A stretch of DNA of 22,594 bases from DATGQT01 sp033720695 (GTDB lineage Bacteria; Bacteroidota; Rhodothermia; Rhodothermales; Rubricoccaceae), in assembly GCA_033720695.1 (NCBI GenBank), contig JAWWCA010000025.1, positions 1 to 22,594 on the forward strand, written 5' to 3'. The notes under the pieces are model-generated. The model was given only the letters and a program-made list of their open reading frames with translations. It was not told the origin of the DNA and did not search any database. Shown piece by piece: positions 6,382 through 14,972 of this stretch. Positions within the stretch are counted from its first letter, which is position 1; each line of letters begins with the position of its first letter. The translations under genes were made by a program, and so were the position numbers.

Positions 6382-7683
6382 ATGTCCGTCGTCCCGCCCC
6401 CCACCTCGTCCCCGCACGTCGCCGAGCGCCCGAAGGTCTCCGCCTACGAGATCGCCACGGCCAACTTCGACCGCGCCGCCGACCTCCTCGACCTCAGCGA
6501 GGAGTGGCGCACGCTCATCCGGACGCCCTTCCGCGAGATGCGCGTCGAGGTGCCGCTCCACCGCGAGGACGGGAGCATGGTGATCTTCACGGGGTACCGG
6601 GTCCAGCACAACGGTGCGCGGGGGCCCTTCAAGGGGGGCATCCGGTTCTCCCCGCTCGTCGACTTCGGGGAGGTCCGCGCCCTCGCGGAGACGATGAGCT
6701 ACAAGACGGCGCTCGTGAACGTCCCGTTCGGCGGGGGCAAGGGCGGCGTCAACTGCGACCCGCGCGCGCTCACGCCGCTCGAGCTGGAGCACGTTACCCG
6801 GCGCTACGTCTCGCGCATCCACCTCATCCTCGGCCCCAACCGGGACGTGCCGGCGCCCGACCTCGGGACGAACGCGCAGGTGATGGCGTGGATCGTGGAC
6901 CAGTACGGCCGGCAGCACGGCCACGCCCCCGCCGTCGTCACGGGCAAGCCGCTCGAGATGGGGGGCTCGCCTGGGCGCGAGCAGGCCACGGGCCGCGGCG
7001 TCATGATCACGGCGCTGGAGGCGGCCAAGGACATGGGCCTGGCGCCCGGCGACCTCCGCGTCGTCGTGCAGGGGTTCGGGAACGTGGGGATGAACGCGGC
7101 GCTGCTCCTCCACGAGCGCGGCTGCACCATCGTCGGCGTCTCCGACGTGGCCGGCGGCCTCTACCACCCGGACGGCCTCGACATCGACGACATCCGGCGC
7201 TACAAGGAGCGCGAGGAGGGGGACCACACCATCGACGGGTACAGCGCCCCCGGCGTCGAGGAGGTCTCCCACGCCGACTTCATGGGCCTCGACTGCGACC
7301 TCCTCGTGCCGGCCGCCATCGAGAGCGCCATCCACGACGAGAACGTGGACTCGGTCCAGGCGAAGATCGTCGTCGAGGGGGCCAACCTCCCCATCACGCC
7401 GGAGGCCGACCGGCGGCTCAACGAGCGCGGGGTCCTCGTCGTCCCCGACATCCTCGCCAACGCCGGTGGCGTGACGGTCTCCTACTTCGAGTGGAGCCAG
7501 AACTTCCAGCAGTACACCTGGCCCGAGGCGGAGGTGAACGAGCGGCTCGAGGAGGTGATGCTGCGGGCGTACCGCGACGTGGTCAAGAAGCGGCAGGTGC
7601 TGGACTGCACCCTGCGCGAGGCCGCCTTCGCCCTCGCGATCGGCCGCATCCTAAAGGCCGAGAAGCTGCGCGGGTCGCTGTAG
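6382..7683 (+). CDS. gdhA: Glu/Leu/Phe/Val-type glutamate dehydrogenase
   Basis: A 433-aa protein of normal length for the hexameric small glutamate dehydrogenases, which interconvert glutamate and 2-oxoglutarate plus ammonium with NAD(P). The glutamate-binding region is intact: NGARGPFKGGIRF (K84), MSYKTALVNVPFGGGKGGV (K108 and the catalytic K120) and DVPAPDLGTN. The nucleotide-binding Rossmann motif is VVVQGFGNVGMNAA (GFGNVG at 231-236). KIVVEGANLPITPEAD and VPDILANAGGVTVSYFEWSQN complete the family signature. The start is the ATG at 6382; the leader is pyrimidine-rich without Shine-Dalgarno. Monocistronic: divergent from the FMN reductase and convergent with the lipoprotein gene 28 bp beyond the stop. 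Cofactor preference cannot be read confidently. Confidence 0.97.
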   Translation: MSVVPPPTSSPHVAERPKVSAYEIATANFDRAADLLDLSEEWRTLIRTPFREMRVEVPLHREDGSMVIFTGYRVQHNGARGPFKGGIRFSPLVDFGEVRALAETMSYKTALVNVPFGGGKGGVNCDPRALTPLELEHVTRRYVSRIHLILGPNRDVPAPDLGTNAQVMAWIVDQYGRQHGHAPAVVTGKPLEMGGSPGREQATGRGVMITALEAAKDMGLAPGDLRVVVQGFGNVGMNAALLLHERGCTIVGVSDVAGGLYHPDGLDIDDIRRYKEREEGDHTIDGYSAPGVEEVSHADFMGLDCDLLVPAAIESAIHDENVDSVQAKIVVEGANLPITPEADRRLNERGVLVVPDILANAGGVTVSYFEWSQNFQQYTWPEAEVNERLEEVMLRAYRDVVKKRQVLDCTLREAAFALAIGRILKAEKLRGSL

Positions 7684-7711
7684 CGCCGGCAGGCCGACGG
7701 CACCGGGGGCC

Positions 7712-8479
7712 TCAGCGCTCGATCCGCGCGAGGGTCCGGCCGGCCTCCTCCATGATGATCTCGACCGAGCGCGGCTGCCAGTGCACCTCGCCCTTCTCGA
7801 AGTAGTGCGTGTGCACGCACGTGGGCTCGGTGCCGCACGTCGTGAGGGCCTCGTCCACGACCTCCTCGGTCATCGCGGAGATCACGCGGCAGTTCGGCTC
7901 GGCCGCGCAGACGGCGGCCTCGCGCGCCCGGAAGTGCTCCGTCATCGGGGGGTCGTCGAGCTCGACGGTGAAGTTGGTGCCGGCCTCGATGACGTAGAAC
8001 GGCACGCCGGGGAGGTCCCGCGCGGCGGCGCGGATGAGGGCGCGGAACTCGGCGTCGTAGTCCTCCTGCGAGTAGAGAGAGTCGATCCCGTTCTGGTCGA
8101 TCCCGTTGTGCCAGACCACGCCGCCGACGACGTAGGAGAGGCCGGCGCCCGCGATCTCCTCCCGCGAGCGCGTCACGGCCCGGTCGTAGCACTCGTCCTC
8201 GGAGCGCGGCGAGAAGTCACCGCAGGAGGTGCCGTCGTCGCCCTGGGGCATGAGCCAGCGCCCGCCCCAGGTGGCCGTCGACCGAACGTCGGCGCTGCGC
8301 CCGGTCCCGGCATAGGTGTCGTTGAGGGCCTCGTCGCCCTGGTTGCCGAGGATGGCCGCGTTCGAGGGGCCCCACATGAGGTAGCGGACCGTGGACGGCG
8401 CAGGCGGGCCCGATTCGACCGCGGCGTCGCAGCCGGCGAGGGCGAAGGCAACGGCGAGGAGGAGGAAGGCAGACCGCAT
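7712..8479 (-). CDS. Lipoprotein with SGNH / sialate O-acetylesterase-like fold
   Basis: A 255-aa lipoprotein: the signal sequence ends in LAGC with the lipidated Cys17. The mature part matches the SGNH carbohydrate-esterase pattern. VRYLMWGPSNAAILGNQ holds the likely nucleophile Ser39 (family GQSN). GGVVWHNGIDQNG corresponds to the WxxGExN block, and the spacing to YDAEFRALIRAAARDLPGVPFYVIEAGTNF is typical of sialate O-acetylesterases. CVHTHYFEKGEVHW near the C-terminus probably supplies the catalytic His. Six Cys in the mature domain (CGDF..DEC, CAAEPNC, CGTEPTC) suggest disulfides and extracellular location. The ATG at 8479 starts the lipoprotein signal; an ATG seven codons upstream is less likely. 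It stands alone, convergent with gdhA. Substrate unknown, deacetylation of a glycan is inference. Confidence 0.78.
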   Translation of the reverse strand: MRSAFLLLAVAFALAGCDAAVESGPPAPSTVRYLMWGPSNAAILGNQGDEALNDTYAGTGRSADVRSTATWGGRWLMPQGDDGTSCGDFSPRSEDECYDRAVTRSREEIAGAGLSYVVGGVVWHNGIDQNGIDSLYSQEDYDAEFRALIRAAARDLPGVPFYVIEAGTNFTVELDDPPMTEHFRAREAAVCAAEPNCRVISAMTEEVVDEALTTCGTEPTCVHTHYFEKGEVHWQPRSVEIIMEEAGRTLARIER

Positions 8480-8676
8480 CTGAGAGATCAGGGGTGGCAC
8501 GGGGGACAGCTCGTAGAGCTTGCTCTGCGGTTTTCCGCGAAACGGCAGGGGGATCCGGGGGTTCCGGCAGCGCGCGGTGAGCTGGGGATCCTGCCCGCGA
8601 ATTCAAAGGGGCCGTGGGGCACCGGGGCGGCGCGGGAGAAGCCGCGGGCCGGGCGCCGGCGGTAACGGCGGCGGCG

Positions 8677-9996
8677 CTACCGGCTGCGCAGCCATGGGGA
8701 GGGGTTCACCTGCCGCTCACCCTCGAAGATGGCGAAGAAGAGGCCCGGGCCGCGGCTCTGCTGGCTCGTCCCAGCACGCCCGATCGCCTCGCCCGCGCGG
8801 ACCTGCTGCCCCTTCCGCACGCCCACCGACGAGAGGTTGGCGTAGAAGGTGTGGTAGCCGCCGTGCGAGACCATCACGAACGTGCCGTAGGTCGGCATCA
8901 CGTTGATGGCCTCGACGGTGCCGGCGAAGACGGCGCGGACGCCCGCGCCCGGGGCCGTCGTGATGTCGATGCCAGGGGAGTCGGTGCGGGTGCCGTAGAC
9001 GGGGTCGGTGCGGGTGCCGAACGCGCCTGTGAGGGTGCCGTCGGCGGGCCAGGGGAGGCGGCCGCGGTTGGCCTGGAACGACCCCGCAAGGGAGACCGGG
9101 CGGTCGGCCGCCGGCGGGAGCGGCTCCGAGCGCTCCGGCTCAGCAGCCGGGGAGGGCGGGGTGGGGGCGGTGTGGGTGGGGCGTGGGGACACGGGCCGGA
9201 CCGCGGCCGCGGACGCCCGCCGGGCCTCCTCCTCGCGGCGCCGGGCCGCCTCCGCCTCGGCGACGCGCCGGGCCTCCTCCTCGCGCCGGCGCTCGGCGGC
9301 CACGAGATCGCGCACGAGCCCTTCGAGGGCCTGGGCGTCGGCCTGCCGCTGCGCGAGCTCTCGCTCGAGCTGGCCCCGGCGCTGGCGCGCGTCGGCCACG
9401 AGGGACTCGCGCTGCCGCCGGCGCTCGGTCAGCTCGGTCTGCTCGTACTGGCTCGTCGTGAGGAGCTGCTGGGTCTGCTGGTGGGCGTACTGCAACTCGC
9501 GCTCGCGGCCGCGCAGCTCCACCGTCTTGGTCTCAATGCGGGCCACCTGCCGCCGTCGCCGGTCGGCGAACTGGCGGAGGTAGCGCGCGCGCGCGATCAT
9601 CTGGGGGATCGAGCCGGCCGACAGGATGAGGGCGAGGTCGCTCGCCCGCCCGCGCATGTAGGCGTGCCGGGCGTACTGCCGGTACGACTCGCGCGCCGAC
9701 CGGATTTCGCCGTCGAGGCGCTGGATCGAGCGGCGGAGCGCGGAGGTCTCGCCGCGGAGGCTGTCGAGGTGCAGGCGGTAGCCGGCCACGAGTTGCTCGC
9801 GGAGCTGGATCTCGGTCTGGAGCCCCTCCAGGGCGCCGAGCGCGTTCTCCTCCTCGGACCGGGCCTGGCTCACCTGCTGCTCGACGCCCTGGATCTGGGT
9901 GCGGAGCGCTTCGAGGCGCCGCTCCGTGGCGGCGCGGTCCTGCGCCAGGCCGGGCACGGCGAGAACGAGGAGGAAGGCCGGAAGGAGGGACCGCAT
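8677..9996 (-). CDS. EnvC-like murein hydrolase activator (coiled coil plus degenerate LytM/M23 domain)
   Basis: A 439-aa exported protein with a signal peptide at 1-19 (ending PGLAQ). Residues about 20-255 are a long coiled coil rich in Arg, Glu and Gln. A Pro/Ala linker follows at about 260-315, then a LytM/M23 domain at about 320-435. The domain is recognisable (WPADGTLTGAFGTRTDP, SPGIDITTAPGAGVRAV, MVSHGGYHTFYANL, VRAGEAIGRAG). The zinc ligands are altered, however: Ser replaces the His before GIDI, and the HLHFE motif reads GLFFAI. It is therefore probably non-catalytic, like E. coli EnvC, which activates amidases at the division site. It is the last gene of a TPR - DUF4292 - EnvC-like series on the same strand, an order I know from Bacteroidota. 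A TATCTTTC box precedes it, so it may have its own promoter. Confidence 0.9.
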   Translation of the reverse strand: MRSLLPAFLLVLAVPGLAQDRAATERRLEALRTQIQGVEQQVSQARSEEENALGALEGLQTEIQLREQLVAGYRLHLDSLRGETSALRRSIQRLDGEIRSARESYRQYARHAYMRGRASDLALILSAGSIPQMIARARYLRQFADRRRRQVARIETKTVELRGRERELQYAHQQTQQLLTTSQYEQTELTERRRQRESLVADARQRRGQLERELAQRQADAQALEGLVRDLVAAERRREEEARRVAEAEAARRREEEARRASAAAVRPVSPRPTHTAPTPPSPAAEPERSEPLPPAADRPVSLAGSFQANRGRLPWPADGTLTGAFGTRTDPVYGTRTDSPGIDITTAPGAGVRAVFAGTVEAINVMPTYGTFVMVSHGGYHTFYANLSSVGVRKGQQVRAGEAIGRAGTSQQSRGPGLFFAIFEGERQVNPSPWLRSR

Positions 9997-10037
9997 GAGG
10001 GGGGACGGCAGGACCCTGTGTGTCGGCGAACGGGGCG

Positions 10038-10045
10038 GAAAGATA
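10038..10045 (-). promoter_or_regulatory. Promoter -7-like box before the EnvC-like gene
   Basis: TATCTTTC on the minus strand, 41 bp before the ATG at 9996 and within the 57-bp gap after the DUF4292 gene. It is one base from TAnnTTTG. No TTG is seen at the matching upstream distance. Confidence 0.35.
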
Positions 10046-10053
10046 AGGGCCGG

Positions 10054-10851
10054 CTACTCCAGTCGGATCGTCTCAGCCTCGCTGGGCCGCCGGAACGCGA
10101 GGTCGAGGTCGTCCGGGTCGAGTGCGAGCCGGCGGTGCTCGACGGTGACGGCGAGGCCGTCGCGGGGGGATTCGAGGAGCACGCGCCGCGGCAGCACGAT
10201 CCCGTCCACGACGTCGAAGGCGGAGAACGTCCGGCGCGAGAGGAGGTCGCCGCCAGGGCCATATTCCTCGAAGGCCGTCACCCGCCACACCGAGGGGTCC
10301 ACGACGTACCGCTGGTATCGGTCGTCCCCCATGGGCCCGGTCAGGACGTAGGCCGAGGAGTCCGCCAGGATCTCCCAGGGCACCCCGTCGCGAGGGGCGA
10401 GGAGCCCGAGGAGGGTGTGCCCGAGCGCGCCGGGTGCGCCCGCCCCCGGCACGTACGCGTCGGCGACGGCGAGGGGGCCGAGGTAGAAGCGCTCGCCGAG
10501 CAGGTCGTGGGCGAAGAACGAGTCGGCCGTCACCAGCCCGCGCCCGACGGTGATGCTCAGCGGCCCCCGGAGCGTCGCGTAGACCGAGTCGGCGAGCCGA
10601 GCGCGGAGGCTGGCGCTGACGCCCTGGCCTCCCTCGGGGGTCTCGAACCCCACGCGCGCCTCGCTCGAAAACGCCGCTACAGCGCCCGCTGCCTGCGCCA
10701 GCCGGTACACCACCTGATCGGCGGTGTGGTTGGGGAAGTCGGCGGGGGCGTCGGCGTCGGGGGCGTTCCGGACGAGCGGCCCCGAGCAGCCCGCCGCCCA
10801 GGCGGCAGCCGACAGCAGGCCGAGGACGAGGAGGCGTCGGCTGGGGATCAT
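10054..10851 (-). CDS. DUF4292-family outer-membrane-type lipoprotein
   Basis: A 265-aa lipoprotein: signal sequence RRLLVLGLLSAAAWAAGC with lipidated Cys. The rest (VVYRLAQAAGAVAAFSSEARVGFETPEGGQGVSASLRAR..., SVYATLRGPLSITVGRGLVTADSFFAHD) fits the DUF4292 family, which resembles the LolA/LolB fold. Neighbourhood strongly supports this: it lies between a TPR protein and an EnvC-like protein, as in many Bacteroidota. The ATG at 10851 starts the signal sequence; upstream in-frame codons overlap the TPR gene and are rejected. A 121-bp gap separates it from the TPR stop. A role in lipoprotein or outer-membrane handling is an inference from fold resemblance. Confidence 0.82.
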   Translation of the reverse strand: MIPSRRLLVLGLLSAAAWAAGCSGPLVRNAPDADAPADFPNHTADQVVYRLAQAAGAVAAFSSEARVGFETPEGGQGVSASLRARLADSVYATLRGPLSITVGRGLVTADSFFAHDLLGERFYLGPLAVADAYVPGAGAPGALGHTLLGLLAPRDGVPWEILADSSAYVLTGPMGDDRYQRYVVDPSVWRVTAFEEYGPGGDLLSRRTFSAFDVVDGIVLPRRVLLESPRDGLAVTVEHRRLALDPDDLDLAFRRPSEAETIRLE

Positions 10852-10972
10852 GCGGGGCCGGTCGTGCAGAGGAGCGTTCGAGAGGAGGCGATGCGCGTGC
10901 GGCGCCAGAGGCGTTCCGGGCGGGGGTCGGAAGGGGCGAGGCGCGCCGACATCGGGGAGCGGTCCGTCGGCC

Positions 10973-12655
10973 CTACGACTCGCCGAGCTTCTGGCGCAGC
11001 GTCTCGTTCTCGGGGTCGAGGTCCAGGGCACGCTCCCAGGCGGCGCGAGCGCTGGCGCGGTCGCCGCGGGCCTCGTAGACGTCGCCGAGGTGCTCGTAGA
11101 GGAGGGGGAACTGGTCGTCGGCCGCGATGGCCCGCTCGATGGCGTCGGCGGCGGCGTCGAGGCGGCCGAGCTTGAAGAGGACCCAGCCGAGGGTGTCGAG
11201 GAAGTACGCGCTGTTGGGCTCCCCGGCCACGGCGCGCTCGGCCATCGCGAGGGCCTCGTCGAGCCGCTCGCCGCGCTCGGCGAGGGTGTAGGCGTAGTTG
11301 TTGAGGAGGAGGACGCTCTCGGGGGCGAGCGCCAGCGCCTTCTCGAACGTGGCGTCGGCGACGGCGTGCTCGCCGACCTCCGCGTGCATGAGCGCCTTGA
11401 GCGAGAGGAGGCGCGTCCGCGTCTTCACGTCCTCGGGCGCCTCCTCGGCCAGGATCGCGACGGCCTCGTCGGCCACGCCGATGGCCTCACGGGGCCGGTC
11501 GAGCTTGCCGAGGGCGTACGCCTTGATCCGGAGCAGCCGCACCTGGCCGGGGAACAGGACGAGGGCCTCGTCGGCGGTGGCGAGCGCTCCGGCCGGGTCG
11601 CCGCTGTAGAGGCGAGCGGCGGCGGCCTGCGTCCAGGCGTCGGGGTGGCGGGGATCCTCCGCGAGCGCCCGGTCCAGCACCTCGGCGGCGCGCGCGTACG
11701 CGTTGGACTCGAAGAGGAGGGGGCCGAGGAGGAGGAGCGCCTCGGCCGGCGCTGCGGGGTCGTCGGCGAAGGGCTCGAGGAGGCGGAGCGCTTCCGGGCC
11801 CGCGTTGGGATCGTCGTCTCGCTGGGCGTAGAGGAGGGCGGCGCGTTGGAGGCGCTCCTCGGGCGAGTCCGCGGCGCCCCCCGCCCGAAGCGAGGCCGCG
11901 CGCTCGGTGTCGCCGGTGGCCTCCAGGGCGTCGGCCAGGAGGAGCACGGCCTCGGCGTCGTCGGGATGGGCGGCCACGATGCGGTCGATCTCGGCGACGG
12001 CGTCGTCGAGGCGGCCCTCGTCGCGGTAGGTGAGGCCGAGCCGGTAGAGGAGGGTGCGCTCGTCCGGGAAGGCGTCGGCGGCGGCCTCCAGCATCGCGAG
12101 GGCGCGGGCGTCGTCGCCGAGGCGCCGGTAGAGCGCCTCCATGCGGAGGCGGAGGGCGGCGTCCTCGCCCGCGGTGGTCAGGAGCCGCTCGTAGGTGGCG
12201 AGGGCGTCGGCTGAGCGGCCGGCCCGCTCCTGGAGGCGCCCGAGGTCGGCGAGCGCTTCGGGGTCATCGGTGAGCTCGACGAGCCGCTCGTAGCTCGCGA
12301 GCGCGTCCTCGGGCGCGCCGTGCTCGGATTGGAGGCGGGCGAGCTGGGCGAGGTAGCCCGCCTCGCCGGGCACCGCGGCGGCGGCCTGCGTGGCGTAGGA
12401 GAGGGCCGTCGCCGGCTGCCCGAGCGCCTCGTGCGACTCCGCGAGCGCGGCGAGCACGGCAGGCTCGCCCGGTTGCATCTCGAGCACCCGCTCGAGGTGG
12501 CGCACCGCCTGCTCGTGGTCGTCGAGGTAGGCCTCCGTGAGGGCCCGCACGAACAGCCCTGCGGCCTCCGTCGGCGGCGTGCCGAGCGAGTCCGGCTGCT
12601 GCGCCGCGGGGGCCGCGGCCGGCAGGAGGAGGAGAACGAGGAGGACGCGTGTCAT
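10973..12655 (-). CDS. Exported tetratricopeptide-repeat protein
   Basis: A 560-aa protein with a signal peptide (1-18, ending APAAQ), so probably periplasmic. Nearly all the rest is TPR-type helix pairs, roughly 12-14 units from residue 30 to 555. Examples are AVRHLERVLEMQPGEPAVLAAL, ALAMLEAAADAFPDERTLLYRLG, AEVLDRALAEDPRHPDAW and ARAAWERALDLDPENETLRQ. TPR proteins are protein-binding scaffolds; no catalytic motif is visible. The segment LLNNYAYTLAERG...AYFLDTLGWVLFKLGR is the best conserved stretch and is common to bacterial TPR proteins next to lipoprotein genes. The start ATG at 12655 begins the signal peptide. It is the first gene of the TPR - DUF4292 - EnvC-like set. A TACGTTTC box lies 62 bp upstream. 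Confidence 0.9.
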   Translation of the reverse strand: MTRVLLVLLLLPAAAPAAQQPDSLGTPPTEAAGLFVRALTEAYLDDHEQAVRHLERVLEMQPGEPAVLAALAESHEALGQPATALSYATQAAAAVPGEAGYLAQLARLQSEHGAPEDALASYERLVELTDDPEALADLGRLQERAGRSADALATYERLLTTAGEDAALRLRMEALYRRLGDDARALAMLEAAADAFPDERTLLYRLGLTYRDEGRLDDAVAEIDRIVAAHPDDAEAVLLLADALEATGDTERAASLRAGGAADSPEERLQRAALLYAQRDDDPNAGPEALRLLEPFADDPAAPAEALLLLGPLLFESNAYARAAEVLDRALAEDPRHPDAWTQAAAARLYSGDPAGALATADEALVLFPGQVRLLRIKAYALGKLDRPREAIGVADEAVAILAEEAPEDVKTRTRLLSLKALMHAEVGEHAVADATFEKALALAPESVLLLNNYAYTLAERGERLDEALAMAERAVAGEPNSAYFLDTLGWVLFKLGRLDAAADAIERAIAADDQFPLLYEHLGDVYEARGDRASARAAWERALDLDPENETLRQKLGES

Positions 12656-12717
12656 GGAGGGCCTGGAGCGCGAACGCGGCCGTGCGGCCTGAAGTTCGGA
12701 AGGGGAGGGCCGTTGAG

Positions 12718-12725
12718 GAAACGTA
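12718..12725 (-). promoter_or_regulatory. Promoter -7-like box before the TPR gene
   Basis: TACGTTTC on the minus strand, 62 bp before the TPR start, fits TAnnTTTG except the last base. Just upstream is a small perfect inverted repeat, AGACAAAAGTCT on the plus strand (12733-12744), which could be an operator. No TTG at the usual distance. Confidence 0.3.
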
Positions 12726-12833
12726 AGGGCGGAGACAAAAGTCTGTTCCCCGGGCAGGAGACTCGGCTTCAGCGACTCGGTCGGGGGCTCAGCGCTAGCT
12801 TCCGGCTCCTCGCACTGGCCCTCCTCCCGCCGC

Positions 12834-14291
12834 ATGACGACGAGCCCGCCCGCCCCCCGGTTCAAGGCGCCCGACACCGCCCTCATCATCTTCTCCATCA
12901 TCGTGCTGGCGGTGGTCCTGACGTGGGTGGTCCCCCCCGGCGCCTTCGAGAAGGCCGAGATCGAGGTGGAGGGCGCGGGCACGCGCGAGGTCGTCGTCCC
13001 CGGCTCGTACGCGCGCACGGACTCGCCGTTCGAGTCGGTCGGGGAGCGCCTCGCGCACTCCGTCGCGATCCTGTTCCAGGCGCCCATCCTCGGGTTCATC
13101 GACGAGGACGCCGCGCCCATCATCGCGTTCGTGCTCCTCATCGGCGGGGCCTTCGCCGTGCTCCAGAAGACGGGGGCCGTGGACGCCGCGCTGCGGCGGC
13201 TCGTGCGGCTGTCGCAGCAGTCGCGGCTGATCGAGGTGCTGCTGATCCCGCTGTTCATGGCGCTGTTCTCGCTGGGCGGCGCCGTGTTCGGGATGGCCGA
13301 AGAGACGATCCCATTCGTCCTCATCTTCGTCCCCCTCGCGCTGGCCCTGGGCTACGACTCCATCACGGGCGTCTCGATCCCGTTCCTCGGCTCGGCGGCC
13401 GGCTTCGCGGCGGCGTTCCTCAACCCCTTCACCGTGGGCGTGGCGCAGGGAATCGCGGGGGTCCCGCTCTTCTCGGGGGCGGGGTTCCGCGTCGTGCTCT
13501 GGCTCGTCACCACGGGCGTCACCACGGCGTTCGTGATGTGGCACGCGCACCGCGTCCATCGCGACCCGACGAAGAGCCCCACCCACGAGCTCGACCGGCG
13601 CAAGCGCGCCGAGGGGATGCATCTCGACGTGGCCGACGAGGCGGTCACCGGCCAGCAGAAGGCCACGCTCGGCGTGTTCTTCCTCGGCATCGTCGCCCTC
13701 GTCGTCGGCGTGCTCACCGCCGGGTGGTACATCGTCGAGATCGCCGCGCTCTTCATCGGGCTGGGGGTGCTGATGGGCGCCGTCGGGGGGCTGGGCGGCG
13801 ACGCGACGGCGAAGGCGTTCATGGAGGGGGCGAAGGACCTCGCCCCGACCGCGCTCATCATCGCGCTCGCGCGCGGCATCCTCGTCGTAATGGAGGACGG
13901 CCAGATCATCGACACCATCCTCTACGGGCTGTCGTCGGCCGTCGGGGAGGCGGGGCCGACGGTGGCGGCGCAGGTGATGTTCGGGGTCCAGACGGCGATC
14001 AACTTCTTCGTCCCGAGCGGGAGCGGGCAGGCGGCGCTGACGATGCCGCTGATGGCCCCGCTCGCCGACCTCGTCGGCGTGACGCGGCAGACGGCCGTGC
14101 TCGCCTTCCAGATGGGCGACGGCTTCACGAACATGATCATCCCGACGAGCGCCGTCCTGATGGGGGCGCTCACGCTGGCCGGCGTGCCCTGGTCGAAGTG
14201 GGCGCGGTGGCTGCTCCCGCTGCAGGCGAGCCTGTTCCTCCTCGGCCTCGCCGTCCTCGCCGTCGCCACGGCGACGGGCTACGGCGGGTGA
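12834..14291 (+). CDS. YfcC/DcuC-family membrane transporter
   Basis: A 485-aa inner-membrane protein with about 11-12 hydrophobic segments. It fits the YfcC family (C4-dicarboxylate anaerobic carrier type). The first helix and ALIIFSIIVLAVVLTWVVPPGAFE are the typical opening. Mid-protein signatures are GGAVFGMAEETIPFVLIF and LGSAAGFAAAFLNPFTVGVAQGIAG. The C-terminal half has INFFVPSGSGQAALTMPLMAPL and LAFQMGDGFTNMIIPTSAVLMGAL, likely the substrate-binding hairpins. A cytoplasmic loop around 225-265 is charged. Transported substrate is unknown; related proteins have been linked to peptides, amino acids or dicarboxylates. The ATG at 12834 follows a pyrimidine-rich leader. It is divergent from the TPR gene and ends at a candidate hairpin terminator. 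Confidence 0.92.
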   Translation: MTTSPPAPRFKAPDTALIIFSIIVLAVVLTWVVPPGAFEKAEIEVEGAGTREVVVPGSYARTDSPFESVGERLAHSVAILFQAPILGFIDEDAAPIIAFVLLIGGAFAVLQKTGAVDAALRRLVRLSQQSRLIEVLLIPLFMALFSLGGAVFGMAEETIPFVLIFVPLALALGYDSITGVSIPFLGSAAGFAAAFLNPFTVGVAQGIAGVPLFSGAGFRVVLWLVTTGVTTAFVMWHAHRVHRDPTKSPTHELDRRKRAEGMHLDVADEAVTGQQKATLGVFFLGIVALVVGVLTAGWYIVEIAALFIGLGVLMGAVGGLGGDATAKAFMEGAKDLAPTALIIALARGILVVMEDGQIIDTILYGLSSAVGEAGPTVAAQVMFGVQTAINFFVPSGSGQAALTMPLMAPLADLVGVTRQTAVLAFQMGDGFTNMIIPTSAVLMGALTLAGVPWSKWARWLLPLQASLFLLGLAVLAVATATGYGG

Positions 14292-14298
14292 GCCGGGC

Positions 14299-14340
14299 GC
14301 GGTGCTGCCCGTGTGCTTGGTACGGCGATTGCACCGCTTT
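14299..14340 (+). terminator. Candidate hairpin terminator after the YfcC gene
   Basis: A perfect 7-bp outer stem (GCGGTGC 14299-14305, GCACCGC 14331-14337) encloses an inner CCGT/ACGG stem and is followed by TTT. It begins 8 bp after the stop codon. The short T run makes efficiency uncertain. Confidence 0.5.
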
Positions 14341-14369
14341 GGAGGCTCGCACCCGGCGACGTACTTTTC
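14339..14369 (+). promoter_or_regulatory. Promoter of the DUF2147 gene (Bacteroidota-type boxes)
   Basis: TTG (14339-14341), 20-nt spacer, TACTTTTC (14362-14369): both boxes and the spacing fit the Bacteroidota TTG / TAnnTTTG promoter. Transcription would start near 14375, giving a leader of about 75 nt. The TTG overlaps the T run of the preceding terminator. Confidence 0.5.
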
Positions 14370-14449
14370 GGCGCCCCTCGGGCGTTGACCCTCGTCGGGT
14401 GTCCTCCACCCGCACCACCCTCCGACTTCTCCCGGCCACCACCCGATCC

Positions 14450-14881
14450 ATGAAGACGATCCCTCACGGCCGCCTGCTCGGCGCCCTCGCTCTCCTCCTC
14501 TTCGCTGTCCCCGCCCTCGCGCAGTCGCCCGTCGGCGTCTGGCGCACGATCGACGACGAAACCGGCGAGGCGAAGTCGCACGTCGAGATCTTCGAGCAGA
14601 GCGGGAAGCTCCACGGCCGCATCCTCATGCTGCTCCCGGAAGGCCGCACCTGCACCCCCTGCGCCGACGAGTTCGAGGGGCGCGACCTCCGCGGCGTCGT
14701 CGTCCTGCGGGACATGGAGCCCAACGGCGACGAGTGGAGCGGCGGCACGATCACCGACCCGAAGAGCGGGCGCACCTACCGCGCCAAGATGGAGCTCGAC
14801 GGCGCCACGCGCCTCCGCGTCCGCGGCTTCGTCGGCTTCTCGCTCCTGGGCCGGACGCAGGTCTGGGAGCGGGTCGAGTAG
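14450..14881 (+). CDS. Secreted DUF2147 protein
   Basis: A 143-aa protein with a signal peptide (1-25, ending PALAQ). The mature part matches DUF2147: GVWRTIDDETGEAKSHVEIFEQSGKL at the start, a Cys pair in CTPC, LRGVVVLRDM, GGTITDPKSGRTYRAKMEL, and the closing GFVGFSLLGRTQVWERV. The family is widespread in Proteobacteria and Bacteroidota and predicted to be a small periplasmic beta-barrel; its function is unknown. Length is normal. The start ATG at 14450 begins the signal peptide. It has its own promoter-like boxes and probably forms a single-gene unit, since the HNH gene downstream has a strong promoter of its own. Confidence 0.92.
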   Translation: MKTIPHGRLLGALALLLFAVPALAQSPVGVWRTIDDETGEAKSHVEIFEQSGKLHGRILMLLPEGRTCTPCADEFEGRDLRGVVVLRDMEPNGDEWSGGTITDPKSGRTYRAKMELDGATRLRVRGFVGFSLLGRTQVWERVE

Positions 14882-14936
14882 CCCGCCCCCCGGCGTCGTA
14901 ACCGAAGCGTAACGCACCGAGGCACGCCCTCTGCCC

Positions 14937-14966
14937 TTGCCGGCAGGGGGCGTTGCCGTATCTTGG
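14937..14966 (+). promoter_or_regulatory. Promoter of the HNH gene (Bacteroidota-type boxes)
   Basis: TTG (14937-14939), 19-nt spacer, TATCTTGG (14959-14966). It is one of the best matches to TTG / TAnnTTTG in the window. The predicted start of transcription, about 14972, coincides with the 5' edge of a perfect 8-bp hairpin. Confidence 0.55.
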
Positions 14967-14972
14967 GCGACC

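Noticed and set aside
5551..7335. A 594-residue frame apparently fusing the FMN reductase to an upstream domain.
   Set aside because: The upstream part is antisense to glutamate dehydrogenase and shows only mirrored low-complexity sequence.
10852..11031. N-terminal extension of the DUF4292 protein to 11031.
   Set aside because: It overlaps the TPR gene and would bury the lipoprotein signal; the ATG at 10851 gives a proper lipobox.
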